From the NCBI GenBank assembly GCA_900318645.1, contig ONLH01000003.1, positions 62,001-126,000 on the forward strand: DNA of 64,000 nucleotides, written 5' to 3'. Each line of letters opens with the position of its first letter. Position 1 is the first letter of the stretch. The notes below the pieces were generated by a model that was not told the origin of the DNA, did no database searches, and saw only the letters and a program-made list of their open reading frames with translations. A program made the translations under genes and the position numbers. This document shows, piece by piece, positions 27,287 to 36,046 of the stretch. The DNA is from an uncultured Prevotellaceae bacterium. GTDB taxonomy: Bacteria; Bacteroidota; Bacteroidia; Bacteroidales; Muribaculaceae.

Positions 27287-28015
27287 ATGGACAATTGGAA
27301 TAATTACAATCAGAACGGCTATCAGACCGCCGTTCAAGCCGAGAATGAATGGGCGCTGCAGCGTTATGTTTCTAGCGTGATGCGTCGTGTGTATGGCAAG
27401 ATGTCGCTGGGCCTGCTGGTAACAGCCATCTGCTCTTTCCTGATGTTGATGAGCCCAACCCTGTTGAATCTCTTGTTCAGCTCCAACTTTACGATTTTCA
27501 TCTTGTTTGCTGTTGAGATTGGACTGGTGATCTACTTGAGTGCCCGCATCGAGAAGATGAGCAATGCGGCGGCGAGTGCCATGTTCTACCTTTATAGTGC
27601 ATTGAACGGTGTTGCCTTGACTCCTATCTTCCTCGCCTATACCGGTAGCTCAATCGCTATGACGTTTGCCATCACGGCAGGCACCTTCGGCGCGATGACG
27701 ATAGCAGGTTATGTGACTAAGAAGGACCTGACTAAGTTTGGTACCTTCCTTTTCATGGGACTGATTGGACTTATCATCTGCTCATTGGTGAACCTGTTCA
27801 TGCACAACTCGATGATGGACTGGTGCATCAGCATCGCCGGCGTGGTCATCTTTGTGGGACTGACAGCATGGGATACCCAGATGATCAAGCGCATGTGTGC
27901 CGAGGCTGATTCATCCATGGTCGGCAAGGTCGCCACGCTGGGTGCCTTGAGGCTATACCTCGATTTCATCAACCTGTTCCTGCATCTGTTGCGCATCCTC
28001 GGGAACCGCAACTGA
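27287..28015 (+). CDS. Bax inhibitor-1 / YccA family membrane protein
   Basis: The 242-residue protein has a short polar Asn/Gln-rich N-terminus (about 1-45) followed by seven predicted membrane helices. It has the family's features, including a helix with SAALNGVALTPIFLAYT-like sequence (LYSALNGVALTPIF), GTFGAMTIAGYVTKKDL, and a C-terminal GLTAWDTQMIKRM plus LYLDFINLFLHLLRI. The family is implicated in calcium leak and stress tolerance, but bacterial function is unsettled. It follows argS after 77 bases and ends with a terminator. Confidence 0.93.
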   Translation: MDNWNNYNQNGYQTAVQAENEWALQRYVSSVMRRVYGKMSLGLLVTAICSFLMLMSPTLLNLLFSSNFTIFILFAVEIGLVIYLSARIEKMSNAAASAMFYLYSALNGVALTPIFLAYTGSSIAMTFAITAGTFGAMTIAGYVTKKDLTKFGTFLFMGLIGLIICSLVNLFMHNSMMDWCISIAGVVIFVGLTAWDTQMIKRMCAEADSSMVGKVATLGALRLYLDFINLFLHLLRILGNRN

Positions 28016-28052
28016 TAGAATCAGGCAACACGGATAACCTGATAATGACAGC

Positions 28053-28087
28053 CCCCGACAACCTAACACGTTGCCGGGGTTGTTTTT
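28053..28087 (+). terminator. Intrinsic terminator after the Bax inhibitor gene
   Basis: CCCCGACAAC (28053-28062) pairs with GTTGCCGGGG (28070-28079) with one mismatch, followed by TTGTTTTTG. Confidence 0.85.
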
Positions 28088-28127
28088 GTCGGTATAGTCC
28101 GTCGAGTGACCCTGCGGGGAATTTATT

Positions 28128-28157
28128 TTGTTGTTTATGGATAAAGTATTATCTTTG
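28128..28157 (+). promoter_or_regulatory. Promoter of the amylase transcript
   Basis: TTG at 28128-28130 and TATCTTTG at 28150-28157 are separated by 19 bases, a textbook fit. Transcription would start near 28164, giving a leader of about 155 bases before the amylase ATG. Confidence 0.65.
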
Positions 28158-28274
28158 TCGCAAGTATATTTCCAAGTTTTCAAGCAGTTGCCTTATGATG
28201 AGGAAGGTGTTATTAGTATTGATGACATTACCGAACTGATCAACCGTCTGCTGAATATTCCAACATGGTATTAA
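28137..28274 (+). pseudogene. Dockerin half-repeat remnant in the amylase leader
   Basis: A 45-codon frame from the ATG at 28137 ends with GVISIDDITELINRLLN, which is plainly one dockerin repeat (compare GVITIADVTELINYLL in the 36047 gene). The part before it has no recognisable function, and its start overlaps the promoter at 28128-28157, so the frame as drawn is probably not translated from this promoter. It is best read as a relic of a dockerin-bearing gene, or of a duplicated 3' end, left in the leader of the amylase gene. A small expressed peptide cannot be excluded. Confidence 0.5.
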
Positions 28275-28319
28275 GGTGGAACAATAATGTGATGAACCAA
28301 TTATTAGAGTATTATAAAG

Positions 28320-30401
28320 ATGAAACGGATTTTTAGTATTGTAATGTGGATACTGCTGCCCCTGATGATGCTGGGGCAGGGATGGCCCGCCAATTATGGC
28401 GGCGTGATGCTGCAGGCGTTCTATTGGGACTCCTACACTGACAGCAAGTGGACAAATCTGGAGCCACAGGCCGACGAACTGGCTGAGTTCTTCCAGCTCG
28501 TGTGGGTGCCCCAGAGCGCCAGCTGTGGCGGCTATGTCTCGATGGGCTATGACCCCGAGTACTGGTTCAACAACTATACCAGTTCCTTCGGTACCAAGGC
28601 TCAATTGCTGTCAATGATCAACACCTTCAATAGCAAGGGCATCGGCACCATTGCCGATGTGGTCATCAACCATCGCAAGAGCATGAACGACTGGGTGACT
28701 TTCCCTGGCGAAACCTATAGAGGTGTGAGCTACAAACTGCTGCCTACCGACATCTGCCGTGATGACGATGGCGGAGCCACGTTGGCATGGGCAAACCAGA
28801 ACGGCAAGACGTTGAGTACCAACAATGACAGCGGTGAGGATTGGAGCGGCCTGCGTGACCTGGACCACTCCAGCAGCAATGTGCAGTTTGTTGTGAAGGG
28901 CTACTTGAACATGCTGCTCAACGACATGCACTATGCGGGTTTCCGCTACGACATGACCAGGGGCTATGCGCCAAGTTATACGGGTATCTATAACACCGCG
29001 GTCAATCCCACCTACTCGGTGGGCGAGTATTGGGACGGCAACTTGGGTGCCCTCAAGGCATGGATTGACGGTACCAAGGTGAATGGCGTCATCCAGAGCG
29101 CAGCCTTTGACTTCACCTTCCGCTATACCATCCGCGACGCGGTCAACAACAACTCGTGGACTTCGCTGTCGGGCAGCGGTAAGGGTCTGAATATGGATGC
29201 CAACTACAAACGCTATTCAGTGACCTTTGTCGAGAACCACGACACGCAATATCGCGATGACAATGACCAGCAGGATCCTATCCGGCAGAATGTTGAAGCG
29301 GCTAACGCCTACATGCTCGCTATGCCTGGCACGCCCTGTGTCTTCCTCAAGCACTGGCAGAGTTACAAGGAGAGTATCAAGCAGATGATTTATGCGCGCC
29401 AGCTGGCAGGAATTACCAATACCAGCGCTACAGCCCAGCAGGCCTACAATTCTTCAGCCAATTATTATGCCCAGCGCACTACTGGCACCCGTGGCATGCT
29501 GATTGCCGCGATGGGTAGCACCAGCTATACTATTCCCTCGACCTATGTCACGGTGTTGAGCGGTACCAACTACCGCTTGGCGCTGAGCAAGAGCACCGAG
29601 ACGGCCTGGGCCAGCGTGCCCAGTGGCACCCGTCAGGACCCGTTCAACGTCACGTTGACCGCCGTGAGCCAGAACAGCGGAGCCCAGATTGTCTATACCC
29701 TTGACGGCAGCGAGCCCACCGCTACTAATGGTGCTGTGATTGCCAGCGGTGGCACAGCTCGTATCAGCAAGAGTTTGACACTCAAGGCCGGCTTGTTGGT
29801 TAACGGCACGGTAACAGGTGTCATCACCCGCAATTATACGGTCGTGAACGAGGATTATGACAGTTACGAGATTACTGTCTATCTCAAGGATCCGACCACG
29901 TCGCCCAATAACTGGCCGCAGGTAGCCTATTACTGTTGGGACAGCGACGATGCCCAGCAGTGTGGTAATTGGCCCGGTGTCGTAGTGACCGATACCAAGA
30001 TGGTCAAGGGCGAGAAGTTCTACTACAAGACCTTCACAGTCATCGGTGATCAGTACTCCTTGAACTTTGTGTTCAGCCAGGGTGGCAGTACAGCCGGCAG
30101 CCATCAGACGGTGGACGTGACAGGAGTGCGTGAGACGTCCTTCTTTGAGGTGACGACCCAGACCAACAAATATCAGGTGAGGAACATCACCGCCGACTAT
30201 CTGCCTTACCTGGATGTCGTTCCTGGTGATGTGAATGCCGACGGCCGTGTCACCATCAAGGATGTGACCGACCTGATCAATTACCTGTTGAGTGGTGATG
30301 ACTCATCGATAGACCTGGGTGCTGCCGACGTGAACAGCAGCGGCGGTGTCTCCATCGCCGATGTGACCGCCTTGATCAATCTGCTGCTTGCAGGCCGATG
30401 A
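28320..30401 (+). CDS. Secreted GH13 alpha-amylase with starch-binding and dockerin modules
   Basis: The 693-residue enzyme hydrolyses alpha-1,4-glucan. A signal peptide covers about 1-20. The GH13 barrel spans about 22-410, with nucleophile Asp211 (GFRYDM), acid/base Glu236 (VGEYWD) and Asp308 (FVENHDTQ). Next come a chitobiase C-terminal-like Ig module (about 440-505, IVYTLDGSEPT) and a CBM26-like starch-binding module (about 515-620, with WPQVAYYCWDSDDAQQ and GNWPGV). Two dockerin repeats close the protein at about 636-693 (GDVNADGRVTIKDVTDLI; ADVNSSGGVSIADVTALI). The second repeat has Ser-Gly-Gly in the calcium loop, so it may bind calcium less well. It is extracellular or surface-attached. 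Confidence 0.93.
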   Translation: MKRIFSIVMWILLPLMMLGQGWPANYGGVMLQAFYWDSYTDSKWTNLEPQADELAEFFQLVWVPQSASCGGYVSMGYDPEYWFNNYTSSFGTKAQLLSMINTFNSKGIGTIADVVINHRKSMNDWVTFPGETYRGVSYKLLPTDICRDDDGGATLAWANQNGKTLSTNNDSGEDWSGLRDLDHSSSNVQFVVKGYLNMLLNDMHYAGFRYDMTRGYAPSYTGIYNTAVNPTYSVGEYWDGNLGALKAWIDGTKVNGVIQSAAFDFTFRYTIRDAVNNNSWTSLSGSGKGLNMDANYKRYSVTFVENHDTQYRDDNDQQDPIRQNVEAANAYMLAMPGTPCVFLKHWQSYKESIKQMIYARQLAGITNTSATAQQAYNSSANYYAQRTTGTRGMLIAAMGSTSYTIPSTYVTVLSGTNYRLALSKSTETAWASVPSGTRQDPFNVTLTAVSQNSGAQIVYTLDGSEPTATNGAVIASGGTARISKSLTLKAGLLVNGTVTGVITRNYTVVNEDYDSYEITVYLKDPTTSPNNWPQVAYYCWDSDDAQQCGNWPGVVVTDTKMVKGEKFYYKTFTVIGDQYSLNFVFSQGGSTAGSHQTVDVTGVRETSFFEVTTQTNKYQVRNITADYLPYLDVVPGDVNADGRVTIKDVTDLINYLLSGDDSSIDLGAADVNSSGGVSIADVTALINLLLAGR

Positions 30402-30544
30402 TAGACGTTAATCATGTTGAAAATGAATCGTGTGGACGCCTCCAAGAGGGGGCGTTTCACATGATTATTGCAGGTTCATACAATAAAAAGGCCGTTTCTT
30501 AGTTAATAAGGTAAAAGACAAATCCATTATATCTGATTGAAGAA

Positions 30545-31717
30545 ATGAAATTGTTCAAGTCAATACTGGCCATCACCATGATGGCTGCCGCCCTGTCCGC
30601 CGCCGCTCAGGATGATATCAAGGATGCCGAGTTCAACCCCCTCACCACGGGTGTGACCTCGCTGAGTATCACCCCTGATGCACGTGGAGCATCGATGGGT
30701 GACCTGGGCGCAGCAACCGAGGCTGACGCCAACTCACAGTTCTGGAACCCGTCGAAGTATGCCTTTGCCTACAGCCGCGCCGGTGTGTCCTTGTCTTATA
30801 CACCGTGGTTGCGTAAGATTGTCAATGACATCTATCTGGCTAACCTGGCCGGTTACTACAAGATTGGTGGCAGCGACAACCAGGCTATTAGTGCCTCGTT
30901 GCGCTATTTCTCGCTGGGTGAGGTTCAGGCTACCGACGGTGATGGTGCCATGATTTCCACCATTAACCCCTTTGAGATGGCCGTTGATGCCGGTTATAGC
31001 CGCAAGTTGAGTGAGAAATTCGCGATGGGTGTGACCCTGCGCTTTATCTATAGTGACTTGGGCTACGGTTCAATGATGAACACGGGCGAGTCATCAAGTG
31101 CCACGGCATTTGCTGCCGATATCTCGGGTTATTACACCACGTACCCCGTCATCGGTCGCAACGAGTGCCAATGGTCACTGGGTTTCAACCTGTCGAACAT
31201 CGGTTCAAAGGTGAACTACAACAAGGGAAATGACCCTGCTTACCTGCCTGCCAACATCAAGTTGGGTACGGCGTTCACCTTCCCGCTAGCCGACTACAAT
31301 AACCTGACTCTGGCCTTTGATGCCAACCGTATGCTCGTTCCTGCTAAGCCGCGACTCAACGACTTTGAAGACAACCTGGCCTATGATGACGCCTTGGAGG
31401 AATGGAAAAACAAGTCTTCCATTACAGGTATCTTCGACAGTTTCAAGGATAACTTTGCCAAGCGCATCACCTATTCGGTGGGTGCCGAGTATGCCTATAA
31501 CCAGCAGTTCTTCCTGCGCGGTGGTTACTATTATGAGAGCAAGTATGCCGGTAACCGTCAGTACTTCGGTCTGGGTGCAGGTTTCTCGCTCAACGTCATC
31601 AAGATTGACGCCAGCTACATGATTGCAACGGCTCAGAACAGCCCTCTGGACCAGACGCTGCGCTTCACCTTGTCATTTGACTTGGACGGTATCAAGGACC
31701 TCTTCGGTCGCAACTAA
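30545..31717 (+). CDS. porV: Type IX secretion outer membrane protein PorV
   Basis: The 390-residue protein has a signal peptide (about 1-21). A beta-barrel of the FadL-like PorV family follows, with the N-terminal segment NPLTTGVTSLSITPDARGAS and MGDLGAATEADANSQFWNPS, characteristic of PorV/LptO. It ends with alternating strands and a final aromatic-poor ...DLFGRN. PorV shuttles type IX cargo from the translocon to the PorU-containing attachment complex. In other Bacteroidales porU, porV and ispF are adjacent. Here porV and ispF remain neighbours, while the PorU-like genes lie 10-18 kb away. Confidence 0.92.
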   Translation: MKLFKSILAITMMAAALSAAAQDDIKDAEFNPLTTGVTSLSITPDARGASMGDLGAATEADANSQFWNPSKYAFAYSRAGVSLSYTPWLRKIVNDIYLANLAGYYKIGGSDNQAISASLRYFSLGEVQATDGDGAMISTINPFEMAVDAGYSRKLSEKFAMGVTLRFIYSDLGYGSMMNTGESSSATAFAADISGYYTTYPVIGRNECQWSLGFNLSNIGSKVNYNKGNDPAYLPANIKLGTAFTFPLADYNNLTLAFDANRMLVPAKPRLNDFEDNLAYDDALEEWKNKSSITGIFDSFKDNFAKRITYSVGAEYAYNQQFFLRGGYYYESKYAGNRQYFGLGAGFSLNVIKIDASYMIATAQNSPLDQTLRFTLSFDLDGIKDLFGRN

Positions 31718-31721
31718 GATT

Positions 31722-31758
31722 ATAGACTCTATAGTTGCTATAGTGACTATAGGCTTTT
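31722..31758. repeat. CTATAG-type repeat between porV and ispF
   Basis: Four CTATAG/TTATAG-like units about 9-10 bases apart fill the 62-base gap. The same unit forms a longer array at 45456-45540. Confidence 0.75.
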
Positions 31759-31779
31759 ATAAGAGAAAACAGAAGAATT

Positions 31780-32268
31780 ATGATGCGCGTGGGAATGGGA
31801 TTTGATGTTCACCGCCTGGTCGAGGGCCGAGCCCTGTGGCTGGGTGGTGTCAATATTCCATGGGAACGTGGCTTGCTAGGGCACAGCGATGCCGATGTAG
31901 CGATCCATGCCCTGTGCGACGCTCTGCTGGGTGCTGCAGCCCTGCGCGACATCGGTTATCATTTCCCCGACAGTGATCCGCGTTACAAAGGCATCGACAG
32001 TCGCTTGCTGTTGCGCCACGTGATGCGGTTGCTTGATGAAAAGGGCTACCGACTGGGTAACTGCGACATCACCATCTGTGCCGAGCAGCCCAAACTCAAC
32101 CCGCATATCCCCGCCATGCAGCAGGAACTTGCCGCCTGCATGGACTGTGACCCCGACCAGGTCTCCATTAAAGCGACCACAACCGAGAAATTGGGCTATA
32201 CGGGTCGTGGAGAGGGCATTGCCGCCTATGCTGTGGCCTTGATTGAATCTAAACCTACCCAGCCATGA
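31780..32268 (+). CDS. ispF: 2-C-methyl-D-erythritol 2,4-cyclodiphosphate synthase
   Basis: The 162-residue enzyme makes the cyclodiphosphate intermediate of the MEP isoprenoid pathway. The divalent-metal ligands are visible as Asp9 and His11 in GFDVHR and His43 in DADVAIHAL. Other signatures are [15 protein letters not shown] and [18 protein letters not shown]. Length is normal. The start could be either of two adjacent ATGs (31780 or 31783). The stop overlaps the next gene's start (ATGA), so the acyltransferase gene is translationally coupled. Confidence 0.96.
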   Translation: MMRVGMGFDVHRLVEGRALWLGGVNIPWERGLLGHSDADVAIHALCDALLGAAALRDIGYHFPDSDPRYKGIDSRLLLRHVMRLLDEKGYRLGNCDITICAEQPKLNPHIPAMQQELAACMDCDPDQVSIKATTTEKLGYTGRGEGIAAYAVALIESKPTQP

Positions 32269-33338
32269 TAAGCGAGGCGAGACTGCAGCGGCGCGTCCCC
32301 TATCTGGACATCCTGCGCGTGCTGGCGTGTCTGTTGGTCATCCTCATCCACACGCCCATCCGCCAGTATGACACCTATTACAACACGCCGTCGCTGGCAG
32401 GTGCTATCTATACTGTGCTGGTGGCAGTGAACTGCAACCTTTTCTTCATGATTACCGGTGCCTTGTTGTTGCCGGTCAAGGGCTCTGGCAGGCGCTTCAT
32501 CAAGCGCCGCCTGCATGTAGTGTTGCCGCCGCTGGTGGTGTGGACAGTGGTTTATCTGCTGGAACATGCTTTTTTGCTTCACAATTTTACGCCCAGGCTG
32601 CTGACCTCCGTCTTGTTTCATCCGGTTGAGGGATTGCTGTGGTATGTCTATGTGCTGCTGGTCATCTATGTGACGCTGCCGCTGGTGAGCAAGTGCATTG
32701 AAGCCATCGGAAGACGCGGGGTAGAGGTCGTGCTGGCACTCTGGGTGCTGTCATCGTTTATTCCCTATCAGCACGGCATCTTCATCGAGGCGTCACAGTA
32801 TAGCCACAACATGTTTGGCGCGTTTGCCAACTATTATGGCTACGTCCTGTTGGGTTATTATCTTCACACCTACGGGTTGCCCAACTTGGGGCGCGGCAAT
32901 CGCTTGATTTGGCCTGCGCTGCTGGTCTTCGGCATCGTGTTGATGCCGTTGTTTGAGTTCCTGGTGCAGGGACAGTTCGGCATTTCCTGGCAGCAACACA
33001 TTGATACCGTGACTAACGACATCAGCATCAATAACGTGGCGATGGCGACCTTGCTGTTTGTCCTGGTCCAACATTTTGCACCTCAACACTATGACCAGAA
33101 ATCACATCCCCGCGCTGCCCTGTGGTGGCCCCTGTTGAGCAAGTGTACCTTCGGCATCTATCTGTCACAGATGATTGTGCTGCGGCAGGTGGTTTGGCCC
33201 GCAACCGCATCGTGGTTGGGGCGGGTGCATTGGGCCGTTGACAGCCTTGTGAGTGGTGTGTTGGCCTTTGCCGTGTGCCTGCTACTCGTGTTCCTGTTGC
33301 GCATGCTTCCTTTCCGCAGGTATATCGTCGGCAAGTGA
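32265..33338 (+). CDS. Acyltransferase family 3 membrane protein
   Basis: The 357-residue inner-membrane protein has about ten hydrophobic segments. The N-terminal signature is [20 protein letters not shown], in which the conserved His of the acyltransferase-3 family follows helix 1. The family O-acetylates sugars or lipids from cytoplasmic acyl-CoA. The start codon overlaps the ispF stop by 4 bases. The substrate cannot be told from the neighbours. Confidence 0.87.
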   Translation: MISEARLQRRVPYLDILRVLACLLVILIHTPIRQYDTYYNTPSLAGAIYTVLVAVNCNLFFMITGALLLPVKGSGRRFIKRRLHVVLPPLVVWTVVYLLEHAFLLHNFTPRLLTSVLFHPVEGLLWYVYVLLVIYVTLPLVSKCIEAIGRRGVEVVLALWVLSSFIPYQHGIFIEASQYSHNMFGAFANYYGYVLLGYYLHTYGLPNLGRGNRLIWPALLVFGIVLMPLFEFLVQGQFGISWQQHIDTVTNDISINNVAMATLLFVLVQHFAPQHYDQKSHPRAALWWPLLSKCTFGIYLSQMIVLRQVVWPATASWLGRVHWAVDSLVSGVLAFAVCLLLVFLLRMLPFRRYIVGK

Positions 33339-33380
33339 GATTTATTGGTCAGATAATGCAACGTTCTCGTTATCTTGCAT

Positions 33381-33388
33381 TATCTTTG
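33381..33388 (+). promoter_or_regulatory. Promoter -7 box of the NAGPA-type gene
   Basis: TATCTTTG lies 32 bases before the ATG at 33420. No good -33 element was found. Confidence 0.5.
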
Positions 33389-33419
33389 CACCATATAAAC
33401 TATTAAATCTCACAAGAAG

Positions 33420-35873
33420 ATGAAAAAATCACTATTCCTGTTTCTTTTAACTTTGATTTTAGGTGCTTTCTCGCTTCAGGCAGATATTGTCATTGATGGA
33501 AAATCATACCGTGCCGACACACTGGTTTACCGTCAGATTGGACCGGGCATGATCAACGCGATTGTGCGCCTTCCTGACTTCCCGCTCAATGTGTATGTGG
33601 TGACCGTTGATCTGAATGATCCCAACAACCGTGTTGAGACCACCTTCGGCCGCGGCATCATCGGCAAGACCGAACTGCTGTCTGACGCCGTAAAACGTCA
33701 TCGCACACCCACCAAGCGCCCGATTGCCGCCTGTAACGCCAACTTCTGGATTGTCGGCGGTAGTGGATACCCTTTCAATGCGTATGGATTGGGCTCGCCC
33801 AATGGCGGTGTAGTGTGCAACGATACCACGCTCGTGAACGACAACAACACAAGTGACATGTGGTGCGGAGGCCCAACAGAAACGGGCGTTGCTGCTATCA
33901 CCAGCGACAAGACCCTCGTGATGGGACGTGTGAGATGGGATGGCATTATCAATTCAAGCAAACTGCCACAATGGATAATTTACCACAACATCAATCGTCG
34001 TGCTGTGACGGGCGAAATCTGCCTGTGGAACCCTGCCTATACCCGCACCCGCCAGTTTGAGGACGATTGGGTGTCTTTTGACACCCGTGGTGACAACGCG
34101 AGTGACAACTACTACCTGATGTTTGCCGAGGGTGAAGATTGGTGTACCAACAAGCCGATGACATTTGTCGTTGCCAATATCGTCCCGGGTATGGACAAAC
34201 AGACGCTGGGTGACTATGACGCCTGCCTGACGGTTACTGGCGACGCCAACAAGGCTGCTATGGCTGTCCATACTGTGGGTGACACGATTCAGTTGTCATC
34301 GTACTGGAGCAATCTTGATGCTGACGCCGCCACTGTTCTCACCGATGTCGAGAACCTGGTGACTGGTAATGCGACCATCATGCACAACGGCGAACTTACC
34401 TATCGCAATTATGGCGACAGTTACAATTCAATAGATTATTCCCGCACATGCTACGGCACCAGTGCCGATGGCAAGCACCTGTATCTGCTGGTGATTGACA
34501 AGTCGGTAAGTCCGCTTTATGGCAAGTCCATCGGTTGTACCACTGGTCATGCCTGCCAGATTCTGCAACAGATGTGCCCCGATGTCAATGACATGGTGAA
34601 TATGGATGCTGGCGGCTCGGCCGAGATGCTGGTGCGAGGCGAAATCATCAACAGGACGATGGAGGGAACTCCTCGTGGTGTAGCGACCGGATGGATGGTT
34701 GAGGCTATCGGCGAGGAAGACAACGAGTTGGCGAGCATCGCCTTTGACAAGCATCGCGTCGAAATGCCCAGTTACGCTACGTTGACACCGCGCATCTTGG
34801 GCTATAACAAAATCGGTGAACTCATTGATGAGGACGTGAAGGGCTTTACCCTGTCCTGTGACGAGGCCATCGGAACTGCCGACGGTGAAGTGTTCGTCGC
34901 TGGCAGTGAGGATGCGACAGGCTTACTTACCGTCACATTGGGTGAGATGACCGCCACAGTGCCCGTTCACGTGCTGGCCGCCGAACCGGGTCTGGTTCTC
35001 AAGCCCATCGTTATCGACAAGCGTGAATATCCTATTGAGGTATCGGCTCAGGTTCTGGATAACACCTATTTCTTTGACCCTGCAACGCTCAATTGGACGT
35101 TTGCTGATGACGGTATCGCTACTGTTACCGATGGCGTACTGCGTGGACAGTGTAATGGAGAGACCAAGTTGAGCTGTGCGCTGGGAACCTTCAATGACAC
35201 GACTCTGGTACAGGTTCAGTTGGCACCTTCGGCCTACCTGTATGAAGGATGGGACGGCTGGACACTGAAGGGTATCGGAGCCAAAAATATGGTCCTTGAC
35301 GAGGCTACAGGTGACATTACCTACAACTACGTGACCAACCGTTCACCGTCGCTGACATTGACCAAGGACGTGACCTTCTACGGCCTGCCCGACACAATCG
35401 GTATGGTATTTAATTCGTCACTGCCTATTGATTACATTCAGATTGACACGCGTAACCGATTCAAGACCAAGTCCAATTATATCAAGTATTATCCCGAAGA
35501 TGGTTCAGAGTATTTCCTTCCCGGCAAGGATTACCGCGTCGTGATGGATCTGGCTTCGCTGGGTGGTACCGATTATGTGGGCACTTATCCTGTGTCCATC
35601 AAGTTGATCAAGTTCTCTATAAATAAGGATGCCGAGGCCGGTGACCAGACCATGTCCATCAAGTCGCTGTACTGCCACTATCCCTTGACGGGACTTGAAC
35701 ACCTCCCGGGTGACGTGAATATTGACAATGAGGTCAATATTGCCGACGTCAACGCCATCATCAGCAATATCCTGGCCTCAGAACCTTATGACGTCCTGAC
35801 TGACGTCAACAGCGACGGTGAGGTGAACATTGCTGATATTAACTTTGTTCTTGATCTCATCCTTGCTGATTGA
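33420..35873 (+). CDS. Secreted phosphodiester glycosidase-like (NAGPA) protein with dockerin pair
   Basis: The 817-residue protein has a signal peptide (about 1-21). The NAGPA/phosphodiester-glycosidase-like domain covers about 60-430. Its conserved motifs include AACNANFWIVGGSGYPFNAY, HLYLLVIDKSVSPLYGKS and the signature MDAGGSAEMLVRG. A beta-rich, Ig-like linker region follows (about 435-755). Two dockerin repeats end the protein (about 763-817: GDVNIDNEVNIADVNAII; TDVNSDGEVNIADINFVL). Members of this family remove N-acetylglucosamine from phosphodiesters in lysosomal enzymes or act on exopolysaccharide and wall polymers. The substrate here is unknown. Confidence 0.85.
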   Translation: MKKSLFLFLLTLILGAFSLQADIVIDGKSYRADTLVYRQIGPGMINAIVRLPDFPLNVYVVTVDLNDPNNRVETTFGRGIIGKTELLSDAVKRHRTPTKRPIAACNANFWIVGGSGYPFNAYGLGSPNGGVVCNDTTLVNDNNTSDMWCGGPTETGVAAITSDKTLVMGRVRWDGIINSSKLPQWIIYHNINRRAVTGEICLWNPAYTRTRQFEDDWVSFDTRGDNASDNYYLMFAEGEDWCTNKPMTFVVANIVPGMDKQTLGDYDACLTVTGDANKAAMAVHTVGDTIQLSSYWSNLDADAATVLTDVENLVTGNATIMHNGELTYRNYGDSYNSIDYSRTCYGTSADGKHLYLLVIDKSVSPLYGKSIGCTTGHACQILQQMCPDVNDMVNMDAGGSAEMLVRGEIINRTMEGTPRGVATGWMVEAIGEEDNELASIAFDKHRVEMPSYATLTPRILGYNKIGELIDEDVKGFTLSCDEAIGTADGEVFVAGSEDATGLLTVTLGEMTATVPVHVLAAEPGLVLKPIVIDKREYPIEVSAQVLDNTYFFDPATLNWTFADDGIATVTDGVLRGQCNGETKLSCALGTFNDTTLVQVQLAPSAYLYEGWDGWTLKGIGAKNMVLDEATGDITYNYVTNRSPSLTLTKDVTFYGLPDTIGMVFNSSLPIDYIQIDTRNRFKTKSNYIKYYPEDGSEYFLPGKDYRVVMDLASLGGTDYVGTYPVSIKLIKFSINKDAEAGDQTMSIKSLYCHYPLTGLEHLPGDVNIDNEVNIADVNAIISNILASEPYDVLTDVNSDGEVNIADINFVLDLILAD

Positions 35874-35934
35874 TCACGGGCTGGGGTTTCCCGCTACGCT
35901 CTACAAGAGACTTTTTTCTAAAAACATCATGCAT

Positions 35935-35979
35935 TCTCCTTGTAATATGCATATTACAGGGAGAAATGTTGTATATTTG
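35935..35979 (+). promoter_or_regulatory. 30-base palindrome directly upstream of a -7 box
   Basis: Positions 35935-35964 form an inverted repeat: TCTCC, one unpaired base, TGTAATATG, then the mirror CATATTACA, one base, GGAGA. The -7 box TATATTTG is at 35972-35979. The palindrome covers the place where a -33 element should be, and no TTTG is present there, which suggests a regulator-binding site rather than a terminator (no T-run follows). Confidence 0.6.
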
Positions 35980-36046
35980 CAGAATGAAATGAATACCATA
36001 TTATTAACTGATTAACAATCAAACTATTAACGATTCAAGAGAAGCC

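Noticed and set aside
30426-30466. Terminator after the amylase gene
   Set aside because: An imperfect inverted repeat is present, but the arms are mismatched and no T-run follows, so it was not listed.
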